A stretch of 6,520 nt of DNA from Syntrophothermus sp. UBA1445 (lineage in GTDB: Bacteria > Bacillota > Syntrophomonadia > Syntrophomonadales > DTU052), in contig DCTH01000087.1 in the NCBI GenBank assembly GCA_002329495.1, positions 1 to 6,520 of the forward strand, given 5' to 3'. The position numbers and the translations under genes are program-made. This document shows, one piece after another, positions 1-6,163 of this stretch. The notes under the pieces were generated by a model. That model ran no database searches, was not told the origin of the DNA, and worked only from the letters and a program-made list of their open reading frames with translations. Every line of letters starts with the position of its first letter. Within the stretch, counting starts at the first letter, position 1.

Positions 1-163
1 CCTTTTATTTTACCGTTCACACCAGCTCCGTAATGATGGGAACAACGTAGATATTGATCGGGAAATCGCGAAGCTGACCAGCAATGAGATTTATTATGAC
101 GCGGTTTCCAGGTGCCTTAACAACGAGTTTCAATTGCTGAGATCAGTAATTCAGGGGAGGTAG
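1..163 (+). CDS. flgB: Flagellar basal-body rod protein FlgB, C-terminal part only
   Basis: This is the last 53 codons of a gene whose start lies before the window; the frame begins at position 2 and ends with TAG at 161-163. The readable protein runs YRSHQLRNDGNNVDIDRE, then an AKLTSNEIYYDAV stretch and the end LLRSVIQGR. The LRNDGNNVDIDRE motif and the LNN-F-LLRSVI-GR ending are typical of the C-terminal region of FlgB. FlgB is a proximal rod subunit exported by the flagellar type III system; it sits near the MS ring with FlgC and FliE. It is followed after only 4 nt by flgC, and its last codons contain the flgC ribosome binding site, so the two are probably translationally coupled. Nothing suggests a broken gene; it is cut only by the window edge. 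Confidence 0.95.
   Translation, partial: LLFYRSHQLRNDGNNVDIDREIAKLTSNEIYYDAVSRCLNNEFQLLRSVIQGR
154..160 (+). promoter_or_regulatory. Ribosome binding site of flgC, embedded in the flgB 3' end
   Basis: GGGGAGG lies directly before the flgB stop codon TAG and 7 nt before the flgC ATG at 168. It is a strong match to the anti-Shine-Dalgarno sequence. Because it is inside flgB coding sequence, ribosomes finishing flgB pass over it, which suggests coupled synthesis of the two rod proteins. Confidence 0.85.
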
Positions 164-167
164 TTGT

Positions 168-605
168 ATGGGTTTGCTTAACAGCGGCATTGATATATGT
201 GCTTCCGGTCTTACCGCTCAGCGATTGAGAATGGACGTAATAGCGAACAACCTGGCCAATTCATCCACCACCCGAACCGAAAACGGGGGACCATATCGAC
301 GCCAGATTGTAATTTTCGAGGCCCGTACCAATTCCCAGGATTTTAAACGCCTGCTGGAGCAAGAGATTGCGGGGTTTAACGGGGTCCGGGTCAAGGAGAT
401 CGCAACGGACAACTCACCTTTACGTCAGGTCTATGAGCCATCACACCCCGACGCCAATCCGGAGGGATATGTATCATATCCCAATGTGAACGTGGTTGCT
501 GAGATGACCGATATGATATCGGCTTCCCGCTCCTACGAAGCCAACATTACTGCCCTGAATTCAATTAAACGGATGTCAACCAAAGCTATAGAAATCGGAC
601 GCTGA
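168..605 (+). CDS. flgC: Flagellar basal-body rod protein FlgC
   Basis: FlgC is a proximal rod subunit exported through the flagellar type III apparatus and assembled between the MS ring and the distal rod. The 145-residue product has the normal family length. The N-terminal rod domain is clear: GLTAQRLRMDVIANNLAN at residues 14-31 is the conserved rod/hook signature, followed by TTRT and GGPYRRQ (about 40-46). The middle section carries VYEPSHPDANPEGYVSYPN (about 88-106), and the C-terminal helix VAEMTDMISASRSYEANI (about 110-127) is the matching half of the coiled rod domain, as in FlgB, FlgE and FlgG relatives. The ATG at 168 is well supported by GGGGAGG 7 nt upstream. A cysteine at residue 11, in DICASGL, sits where serine is common; this is a minor variation. 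The next gene, fliE, starts 44 nt downstream. Confidence 0.97.
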   Translation: MGLLNSGIDICASGLTAQRLRMDVIANNLANSSTTRTENGGPYRRQIVIFEARTNSQDFKRLLEQEIAGFNGVRVKEIATDNSPLRQVYEPSHPDANPEGYVSYPNVNVVAEMTDMISASRSYEANITALNSIKRMSTKAIEIGR

Positions 606-633
606 CCCTTATACTGGTGAGGTGTTGTTTTGA

Positions 634-642
634 GGGGAGGAG
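634..642 (+). promoter_or_regulatory. Ribosome binding site that decides the fliE TTG start
   Basis: GGGGAGGAG ends 7 nt before TTG at 650-652. It is the best Shine-Dalgarno match in the flgC-fliE gap. The alternative in-frame GTG at 617 has only CTTATACTG-like sequence upstream and no purine-rich site, so this element argues for the TTG start. Confidence 0.8.
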
Positions 643-649
643 AGTCTTA

Positions 650-940
650 TTGAGAGTCGATGAGTTAACCAGTGCTGGATGGTTCAAAATCGGCAGTCAG
701 GAAAACGATCTGAAACCCGAAATATCGTTTTCCAGCTACCTGAAAGATGCCTTGAACCAGGTGGGGTACCTGGAGAATCAGGCCCGTTCCGCGGCCCAGG
801 CGATGGCAGTCGGGGATGGTTCCGAGATACACCAGGTGATGATTGCCTATGAGAAGGCCGCATTGGCCTTAAGCCTGACCATTGAGATCAGAAACAAGAT
901 TGTAGAGGCCTATCAGGAGATAATGAGGATTCAAATGTAA
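650..940 (+). CDS. fliE: Flagellar hook-basal body protein FliE, TTG start
   Basis: FliE is the small protein that joins the MS ring (FliF) to the rod and opens the export pathway for rod subunits. The product is 96 residues from TTG at 650, close to the usual length of about 100. The conserved C-terminal half is obvious: HQVMIAYEKAALALSLTIEIR followed by NKIVEAYQEIMRIQM to the end (residues 61-96), with the LKDALNQV segment near 31-38 upstream. An in-frame GTG at 617 would add 11 residues including RCCFEGRR, which do not look like a FliE N-terminus and are encoded by the ribosome binding site itself; that start also lacks a binding site. The gene lies 44 nt after flgC and 18 nt before fliF, matching its structural position between rod and MS ring. 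Function is secure; the start is well supported but inferred. Confidence 0.95.
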   Translation: MRVDELTSAGWFKIGSQENDLKPEISFSSYLKDALNQVGYLENQARSAAQAMAVGDGSEIHQVMIAYEKAALALSLTIEIRNKIVEAYQEIMRIQM

Positions 941-947
941 CCTAAGC

Positions 948-953
948 GGAGAA
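948..953 (+). promoter_or_regulatory. Ribosome binding site favouring the second fliF ATG
   Basis: GGAGAA in the short fliE-fliF gap lies 5 nt before ATG 959. It overlaps the first ATG at 953, so it cannot serve that one with normal spacing. This is the only purine-rich match in the 18-nt gap. Confidence 0.65.
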
Positions 954-958
954 TGGGT

Positions 959-2539
959 ATGGATAGTCTGAAGGCAATCATAGAAAAGTGGTCAACCAAG
1001 CTGAAAGAGGTTTGGAAGGGTCTGAATCTGAATCAGAAAGTACTGCTAAGCGGTGCCTTGCTGCTTATTGTAACCGCGGTTGTCGTTTCCTCAAGGGCGG
1101 TGCTAAGCACCAGTTATGAACCATTGTACACCAATCTGGCCGTCAACGATGCAGCGGCTATGACTGCTCAGCTTGATGAACTCGGTATCGAATACAAGCT
1201 TGAAGATGCCGGCACTACCATACTGGTGCCAGCCGAATTGAAGTATGAGACCCGATTGCAGCTGGCCAGTGCTGGTTTGCCCCAGGGGGCAGTGGGATTT
1301 GAAATTTTCAATGAAACCAGCTTTGGAGAAACCGAGACTGACAAACGGGTCAAGTACCAGATGGCCTTACAGGGGGAATTGACTAAAACGATTCAAAGCC
1401 TGGACAAGGTAGAGGCCGCTAAGGTGAACCTGGTCATACCACAGAAATCACTGTATTCATCTGAACAACAGGTAGCCACGGCTTCGGTGCTCATAAAGAA
1501 CCGGTTTAACACCCGCATGAGTAGTTCGGAGATTCAGGGGATAGTACACCTGGTGGCCAATAGTGTCGAGGGCCTGAAACCGGAGAATGTAACCGTGGTT
1601 GATACCAACGGCAACGTTTTGTCAACCGGCCTCTCCGGGTCAGAATACCGGTCCAATACGGTTGAACTTACCCAGGCGCAGCTGGCCCTGCAGCGTCAGT
1701 ATGAAACCGAGATGCAGACGTCGGTCCAGTCGATGCTGGAACATGTGGTTGGTCCTGGAAAAGCTGTGGTCAGGGTAAGTGCAGAGCTGAACTTTGACGA
1801 GAAAGAAAGCCGGATGGAGATCTATGCTCCCTTACAGGGCAAAACAACACCGGCTACTTTTCCGCGCAGTGAAAGCCGTATCGAAGAAACCAGTGAATCA
1901 ACAGGTCAAGCGGAAACAGGGGCGGTTGGTACCGACACCAACATTCCCAGTTACCAGCAGACCAATCCCGCTACGGAGACTTCTTCATCGGAGAGAACCG
2001 AAAGGGTTACCAACTGGGAAATCGATAAGGAAGAGATACTGCAGAAGTTTGCTCCCGGCGCGGTGAAGAGGCTAACGGTGGCGGTCATTGTTGACCAGGA
2101 ACTGGATACTCGGCAGAAAGAAGAGCTCCAGCAGATGGTAGAGACGGCGGTGGGTATTGATCATAATAACCCTGACCCCTCAAACCGCAATGTTTCGATA
2201 ACTGGTATGAGATTCAGCCAGTTTCAGGCACCAGAACCAGAGGCAAGGGGTATTTTACTGGCCCTTCCCCCATACGCCTGGGTACTGCTTGTCATCCTCG
2301 GATTGGCGGTGGCAGGCGTGGTGGTCAGGACCCTACGTCAGAGAAGGGATGCTGTCGAGCCGGAGTTTGAAGCAGTTGTTGAAGAGGAGATTAAACTGCA
2401 GGACCTGTTGGATAAAGAACTTACTCCTCAGGAGAAGGAGCGCAAGCTGATCCGGGAGGAAATTGAAAAACTAGTCGATGGCAATCCCGAGGATGCGGCC
2501 AATCTGATCAGAACCTGGTTACTGGAGGAGGGGATGTAA
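959..2539 (+). CDS. fliF: Flagellar MS-ring protein FliF
   Basis: FliF oligomerises in the inner membrane to form the MS ring, the platform for the rod, the export gate and the FliG rotor ring. From ATG 959 the product is 526 residues, normal for the family. In order: a cytoplasmic N-terminus; transmembrane helix 1 near 27-45 (LLSGALLLIVTAVVV); the YEPLYTNL motif at about 53-60 opening the ring-building domain shared with secretin-associated YscJ proteins; KVNLVIPQKSLY in the second ring domain; a Ser/Thr/Glu-rich loop in the third region ending in IPSYQQTNPAT and VTNWEIDKEE; transmembrane helix 2 near 437-456 (WVLLVILGLAVAGVVV); and a charged cytoplasmic tail ending DAANLIRTWLLEEGM, the FliG-binding segment. 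An ATG at 953 would add only Met-Gly and has no properly spaced ribosome binding site. fliG begins 1 nt after the stop, fitting coupled synthesis of two directly contacting ring proteins. Confidence 0.97.
   Translation: MDSLKAIIEKWSTKLKEVWKGLNLNQKVLLSGALLLIVTAVVVSSRAVLSTSYEPLYTNLAVNDAAAMTAQLDELGIEYKLEDAGTTILVPAELKYETRLQLASAGLPQGAVGFEIFNETSFGETETDKRVKYQMALQGELTKTIQSLDKVEAAKVNLVIPQKSLYSSEQQVATASVLIKNRFNTRMSSSEIQGIVHLVANSVEGLKPENVTVVDTNGNVLSTGLSGSEYRSNTVELTQAQLALQRQYETEMQTSVQSMLEHVVGPGKAVVRVSAELNFDEKESRMEIYAPLQGKTTPATFPRSESRIEETSESTGQAETGAVGTDTNIPSYQQTNPATETSSSERTERVTNWEIDKEEILQKFAPGAVKRLTVAVIVDQELDTRQKEELQQMVETAVGIDHNNPDPSNRNVSITGMRFSQFQAPEPEARGILLALPPYAWVLLVILGLAVAGVVVRTLRQRRDAVEPEFEAVVEEEIKLQDLLDKELTPQEKERKLIREEIEKLVDGNPEDAANLIRTWLLEEGM
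2524..2533 (+). promoter_or_regulatory. Ribosome binding site of fliG within the fliF 3' end
   Basis: GGAGGAGGGG, encoding the final Glu-Glu-Gly of FliF, ends 7 nt before the fliG ATG at 2541. With the fliF stop at 2537-2539 and only one base before the next ATG, this arrangement favours translational coupling of fliF and fliG. Confidence 0.8.
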
Positions 2540-2540
2540 C

Positions 2541-3557
2541 ATGGCCGGTACTGGAAAAAAGACATTAAACGGAAGGCAGAAGGCTGCTCATCTCCTGATT
2601 TCTCTGGGACCCGAGAAATCGGCCAAGATATTCAAACACCTGAAAGAAGACGAACTGGAGCGGGTCACGTTGGAGATAGCCAATGTCCGCCAGACAACCT
2701 CTGATCAGCTATGGGATATCATGCGGGAGTTTTATGAGCTCTGCCTTGCCAATCAGTACATTCAACAGGGCGGTATTGCATACGCCCAGGAGGTTCTGGT
2801 AAAGGCATTGGGCCATGAAAAGGCAATGGCCATAATCAACCGCATCTCCTCTTCGCTCCAGGTAAGGCCGTTTGATTTCGTCAGAAAGACTGAGCCGGCC
2901 CAGGTGCTGAGTTTTATTCAAGGGGAGCACCCACAGACCATGGCCCTGATTCTGGCCTACCTGGATTCAGCCAAGTCTTCCGTAATTCTTTCCGCCCTGC
3001 CCCCTGACCGGCAGGTTGATGTGGCCAGAAGGATTGCCCTGATGAACAATACATCACCTGAGGTCATTAAAGAGGTGGAGCGGGTCCTGGAACGCAAACT
3101 TTCCTCGGTTGTGCCGCAAGAGGTAACCAGTGCCGGTGGAGTAAAATCGGTAGTTGAAATCCTGAACCGGGTGGACCGGGGAACCGAGAAAACAATCCTC
3201 GAAGCCCTGGAGGTGCAGGACCCGGAACTGGCAGAAGAGATCAAAAAACTGATGTTTGTGTTTGAAGACTTGGTTACCCTGGATGACCGTTCAGTACAAC
3301 GAATCCTCCGGGAGGTTGAAAACCAGGATCTGGTACTGGCCTTGAAGGGTGCAAGCCAGGAGGTAACGGACAAGATCTTCAACAACATGTCCCGCAGGGC
3401 TTCAGATATGCTGCGGGAGGATATCCAGTACCTGGGTCCGGTTAGACTGCGCGATGTGGAAGAGGCGCAGCAGCGGATTGTAAACATAATCAGGAAACTG
3501 GAGGACACCGGCGAGATTGTGGTAGCTCGTGGCGGGGGTGATGAAATCATTGTCTAA
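2541..3557 (+). CDS. fliG: Flagellar motor switch protein FliG
   Basis: FliG forms the upper part of the cytoplasmic C ring: it binds the FliF tail with its N-terminal domain, FliM with its middle domain, and interacts with the MotA stator through its C-terminal domain. The 338-residue product has normal length. Visible landmarks are KAAHLLISLGPE at 14-25 in the FliF-binding domain, the EHPQ motif at 129-132 of the FliM-binding middle domain, a Gly-Gly hinge at 199-200, MFVFEDL at 238-244, and the torque region SRRASDMLRED at 284-294 followed by GPVR. By my hand alignment to E. coli FliG, the charged torque residues K264, R281, D288, D289 and R297 correspond to K269, R286, E293, D294 and R302, so all charges are kept with one Asp-to-Glu change. 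The start at 2541 is fixed by an excellent ribosome binding site. The 3' end overlaps the start of fliH. Confidence 0.98.
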   Translation: MAGTGKKTLNGRQKAAHLLISLGPEKSAKIFKHLKEDELERVTLEIANVRQTTSDQLWDIMREFYELCLANQYIQQGGIAYAQEVLVKALGHEKAMAIINRISSSLQVRPFDFVRKTEPAQVLSFIQGEHPQTMALILAYLDSAKSSVILSALPPDRQVDVARRIALMNNTSPEVIKEVERVLERKLSSVVPQEVTSAGGVKSVVEILNRVDRGTEKTILEALEVQDPELAEEIKKLMFVFEDLVTLDDRSVQRILREVENQDLVLALKGASQEVTDKIFNNMSRRASDMLREDIQYLGPVRLRDVEEAQQRIVNIIRKLEDTGEIVVARGGGDEIIV

Positions 3558-4335
3558 AGTGATCAAACCCCACGAGATTATCCTTCAGGCCCCGGTTTTT
3601 ATTGAAATATTGGATAAAGCGAGGGAAGCGGAGGAGCAGACCCCGGTTGATGTATGTCCTGAAAATCCGCAAGCCGCTGCGCAGGAGGAAGCTGAAAGGA
3701 TTATCAAGGAAACCGAGGATATGATTGTCCAGATCCTCGAAAAGGCACGCCTGGAAGCCGAGAATATTATGGCTGAGGCTCGTGAGGCGGCCCAGAACAT
3801 AAGGGTGACCGCGGAAAAAGAAGCCGGGTTATTAAAAGAAGATGCGATGAATAACGGGTACCGGAACGGTTGGGATAAAGCCCGGGAGGAGACTGCTAAG
3901 CTGCTTGAAGAGACCAACCAGCAGTGTAAAAAACTCCTGGAAGAGGCCAACCGTGAGCGGCTTGGCATTATAAAATCCTGTGAAAATGTAATTATTCAAA
4001 TGTCTATCGACATAGCCAAAAAAATAGTGGAAAAGGAACTCACCACAAATCCTGATATTATTATTAAGCTGGTCCACAGCATCATGGAATTCATGAACAG
4101 TGCCAACGCTTATAAGATCCTGGTCAGTCCTGAGGATTTCGTGACCCTGGTTTCTGAAGTCGGGGTACCCAGTGAATCCCCGAGTGGCAATGAGAAAATA
4201 CAGGTACAAGTGGATAAAACCGTATCCCGTGGCGGTTGTATCGTGGAGACCGATCTGGGTTCAGTAGACGCCAGGTTGGAAACCAGGATATCCTCTTTGG
4301 AAGACGTCTTATTGGATGTGGCGAGATGTGAATAG
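3541..4335 (+). CDS. fliH: Flagellar export ATPase stator/regulator FliH
   Basis: FliH binds FliI, restrains its ATPase and carries it to the export gate; the family resembles fused b and delta subunits of rotary ATPases. From ATG 3541 the product is 264 residues. The N-terminus MKSLSKVIKP is typical of Bacillota FliH. Residues about 45-153 are a Glu/Ala-rich helical stalk with an 11-residue repeat (ILEKARLEAEN, IMAEAREAAQN, IRVTAEKEAGL at 65-97), interrupted by GYRNGW at 106-111. The C-terminal part, from about 150 (IDIAKKIVEKEL, then YKILVSPED and GGCIVETDLGSVDARLETR), is the FliI-binding globular domain and the most recognisable FliH signature. The gene overlaps fliG by 17 nt and fliI by 20 nt. 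ATG 3541 has a poorly spaced binding site; TTG 3550 lies 8 nt after GGGGGTGA and would give a 261-residue protein. Identity is firm from the C-terminus and position; the exact start is open. Confidence 0.92.
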   Translation: MKSLSKVIKPHEIILQAPVFIEILDKAREAEEQTPVDVCPENPQAAAQEEAERIIKETEDMIVQILEKARLEAENIMAEAREAAQNIRVTAEKEAGLLKEDAMNNGYRNGWDKAREETAKLLEETNQQCKKLLEEANRERLGIIKSCENVIIQMSIDIAKKIVEKELTTNPDIIIKLVHSIMEFMNSANAYKILVSPEDFVTLVSEVGVPSESPSGNEKIQVQVDKTVSRGGCIVETDLGSVDARLETRISSLEDVLLDVARCE

Positions 4336-5662
4336 ATCAGAGGCTGAGTTCAGGCTCAATCTGGAGAAATACCAAGATGTAATTGATAAAACAGTCACCT
4401 GGAAGCAGAAGGGGCGGATATCTCAAGTGGTGGGGCTGACGATTGAAGCTATTGGCCCCCATAGTAGCCTGGGGGAACTCTGCTATATCAAGCCTAATGC
4501 TTCCGGTAACTTTGAACTGCTGGCTGAGGTGGTGGGGTTTCGAGGCAACCGGACCCTGCTCATGCCTCTGGGGGAACTTGATGGGATCAGCCCCGGGTGT
4601 GAGATAACCGCCACCGGTAAGAGACTCAGTGTCCCGGTAGGGGTTGGACTGGTAGGTCGGGTTCTCAACGGACTGGGCGAACCGATGGATAATCTGGGAG
4701 CCTTAATAGCTGAATCAGAGTACCCGGTTATGAACTATCCTCCTAACCCTTTGGAGAGGACCCGGATAACCGAGGTTCTATCCCTGGGTATCAAGGCCAT
4801 TGACGGTCTAAACACCCTGGGTAAAGGTCAGAGAATTGGCATTATGGCCGGCAGTGGGGTGGGGAAGAGTACCCTCCTGGGCATGATTGCCCGTAATACG
4901 ACCGCCGATATCAATGTTATCGCCCTGATAGGTGAACGCGGTCGTGAAGTCAGAGAGTTCCTGGAAAGAGACCTGGGAGAAGAGGGCTTAAAGCGTTCAG
5001 TGGTGGTGGTAGCTACCTCCGATCAACCGGCCCTAGTGAGGATTAAGGGAGCATTCCTGGCTACATCCATTGCCGAGTACTTTAGAGATCAGGGATGTGA
5101 CGTGTTAATGCTGATGGATTCCATAACCCGTTTTGCTTTGGCCCAGCGCGAAGTAGGGTTGGCGATTGGCGAACCGCCAACGACCAGAGGTTTTACCCCC
5201 TCGGTCTTTGCACTTTTACCAAAGCTGCTGGAACGGGCTGGTACCTCTGCTGCTGGAAGTATAACCGGCTTATACACGGTCCTGGTTGAAGGGGATGACA
5301 TGAATGAACCGATAACCGATGCGGTCAGGGGAATAGTTGACGGTCATATCGTCCTTAGCCGTGAACTGGCAGCCATGAACCGGTATCCGGCGATAGATGT
5401 GTTACAGAGCGTCAGCCGGCTGATGACCGAAGTGACCACCGGGGAGCACCTTGAAATGGCAGCCCGGTTTCGCAGTCTGTTGGCAGTATACGAGGATGCC
5501 AAAGACCTGATTGATATCGGGGCGTATAAACCCGGTTCCAATCCCAGGATAGATGAGGCCATAAGTCACATCGACCGCTGTCAGGATTTTCTTCGGCAGG
5601 GGGTCGATGAACGGCTGACTATCGACGATATACAGCGTGAATTAAAACATGCCGTGAGTTGA
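4316..5662 (+). CDS. fliI: Flagellum-specific export ATPase FliI
   Basis: FliI is the cytoplasmic ATPase of the flagellar type III export apparatus, a relative of the F1-ATPase beta subunit; it forms a hexamer that with FliH and FliJ prepares substrates for the export gate. The 448 residues match family length. The N-terminal beta-barrel domain covers about 30-110 (GRISQVVGLTIEAIGP). Walker A is AGSGVGKST at 178-186, with the catalytic-region motif GERGREV at 206-212. Walker B is DVLMLMD at 262-268, followed by SITRFALAQREVGLAIGEPP. EGDDMNEPITD at 325-335 is a further type III ATPase signature, and YKPGSNPRIDEAI at about 404-416 lies in the C-terminal helical domain. The key nucleotide-binding residues are present, so it should be active. 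ATG 4316 overlaps fliH by 20 nt; the nearest purine-rich site, GGAAG, is 12 nt away, so reinitiation after fliH translation is likely. GTG 4328 is a less likely alternative. Confidence 0.97.
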   Translation: MWRDVNRSEAEFRLNLEKYQDVIDKTVTWKQKGRISQVVGLTIEAIGPHSSLGELCYIKPNASGNFELLAEVVGFRGNRTLLMPLGELDGISPGCEITATGKRLSVPVGVGLVGRVLNGLGEPMDNLGALIAESEYPVMNYPPNPLERTRITEVLSLGIKAIDGLNTLGKGQRIGIMAGSGVGKSTLLGMIARNTTADINVIALIGERGREVREFLERDLGEEGLKRSVVVVATSDQPALVRIKGAFLATSIAEYFRDQGCDVLMLMDSITRFALAQREVGLAIGEPPTTRGFTPSVFALLPKLLERAGTSAAGSITGLYTVLVEGDDMNEPITDAVRGIVDGHIVLSRELAAMNRYPAIDVLQSVSRLMTEVTTGEHLEMAARFRSLLAVYEDAKDLIDIGAYKPGSNPRIDEAISHIDRCQDFLRQGVDERLTIDDIQRELKHAVS

Positions 5663-5671
5663 GGGTAAAGC

Positions 5672-6139
5672 ATGAACACCTTTAAGTTCAGACTGCAAAC
5701 TCCATATAACGTCGCCTCCTGGCGGGAGAAACTTGCCAAGCAAGAGGTTAAGGAAAGACAGAACGCTTACGATCAGGAGGAACAAACACTCAACGACAAG
5801 CTGACGGGGATGAAGCATCTGATTGATCAGGAGCGGGGCTTACAGGGAAAAAATGTTCCCGTCAAGAGTATGATCATGCTCAAAGAACTACAGGGGATGT
5901 CCCAAGCCGAGGTCAGGCTGCAGCGGGAAGTCGTCGACCAGGCCTTATCAAGACTGGAGGAATCACGCCAGGAATTAACCGAAGTCGCTCGGGAGAAGAA
6001 ATCCATGGAAAAGCTTAAAGAGCGACGTTATCAGACGTTTCTGAATGAGTACAGATGGCAGGAACAAATCAGTCTTGACGAAGTGGCGGTGACCAGCTTT
6101 TGGCGGAACCAGGGTGGGCCCAAGCACAAGGATAACTGA
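5672..6139 (+). CDS. fliJ: Flagellar export protein FliJ
   Basis: FliJ is a small coiled-coil protein that sits in the centre of the FliI hexamer like the gamma subunit of F1-ATPase, contacts FlhA, and handles export chaperones. The 155-residue product is almost wholly helical, rich in Glu, Gln, Lys and Arg, with few prolines. It begins MNTFKFRLQTPYNVASWRE, a normal FliJ opening (F-FRLQ-L-N), and near 113-134 has EKLKERRYQTFLNEYRWQEQ leading to SLDEVA, the conserved C-terminal segment of the family. GAGGG at 5661-5665, overlapping the fliI stop, is 6 nt before the ATG and supports the start. The sequence of FliJ is weakly conserved in general, so identification rests on the helical pattern, the terminal motif, its length and its place directly after fliI. 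The 24 nt that follow lead to the next gene. Confidence 0.93.
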   Translation: MNTFKFRLQTPYNVASWREKLAKQEVKERQNAYDQEEQTLNDKLTGMKHLIDQERGLQGKNVPVKSMIMLKELQGMSQAEVRLQREVVDQALSRLEESRQELTEVAREKKSMEKLKERRYQTFLNEYRWQEQISLDEVAVTSFWRNQGGPKHKDN

Positions 6140-6163
6140 TAGGTATGGGGAGTAAGTGTATTT

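Noticed and set aside
508..514. CCGATAT in flgC, resembling the -10 element of flagellar sigma-28/sigma-D promoters
   Set aside because: No TAAA element at the needed distance upstream and it lies in conserved coding sequence. GCCGATAT at 4904-4911 in fliI fails for the same reason.
606..649. Possible internal promoter or regulatory site in the flgC-fliE gap, the largest gap in the window
   Set aside because: The 44 nt hold the fliE ribosome binding site; I could not find a convincing -35/-10 pair or a stable hairpin.
1794..2066. 90-codon + strand frame inside fliF
   Set aside because: It lies in the Ser/Thr/Glu loop region of fliF in another frame; the product is Arg/Lys/Pro-rich, has no domain, and no ribosome binding site was found.
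2957..3550. 197-codon open frame on the minus strand opposite fliG
   Set aside because: Its product is a Ser/Arg/Thr-rich low-complexity string with no recognisable domain, as expected from the reverse of a Glu/Leu-rich coding gene. FliG on the other strand is unmistakable and full length.
3585..4209. Two minus-strand frames (127 and 125 codons) opposite fliH
   Set aside because: Both are Ser/Ala-rich or unpatterned shadows of the helical FliH coding sequence; no flagellar operon of this type has genes on the opposite strand here.
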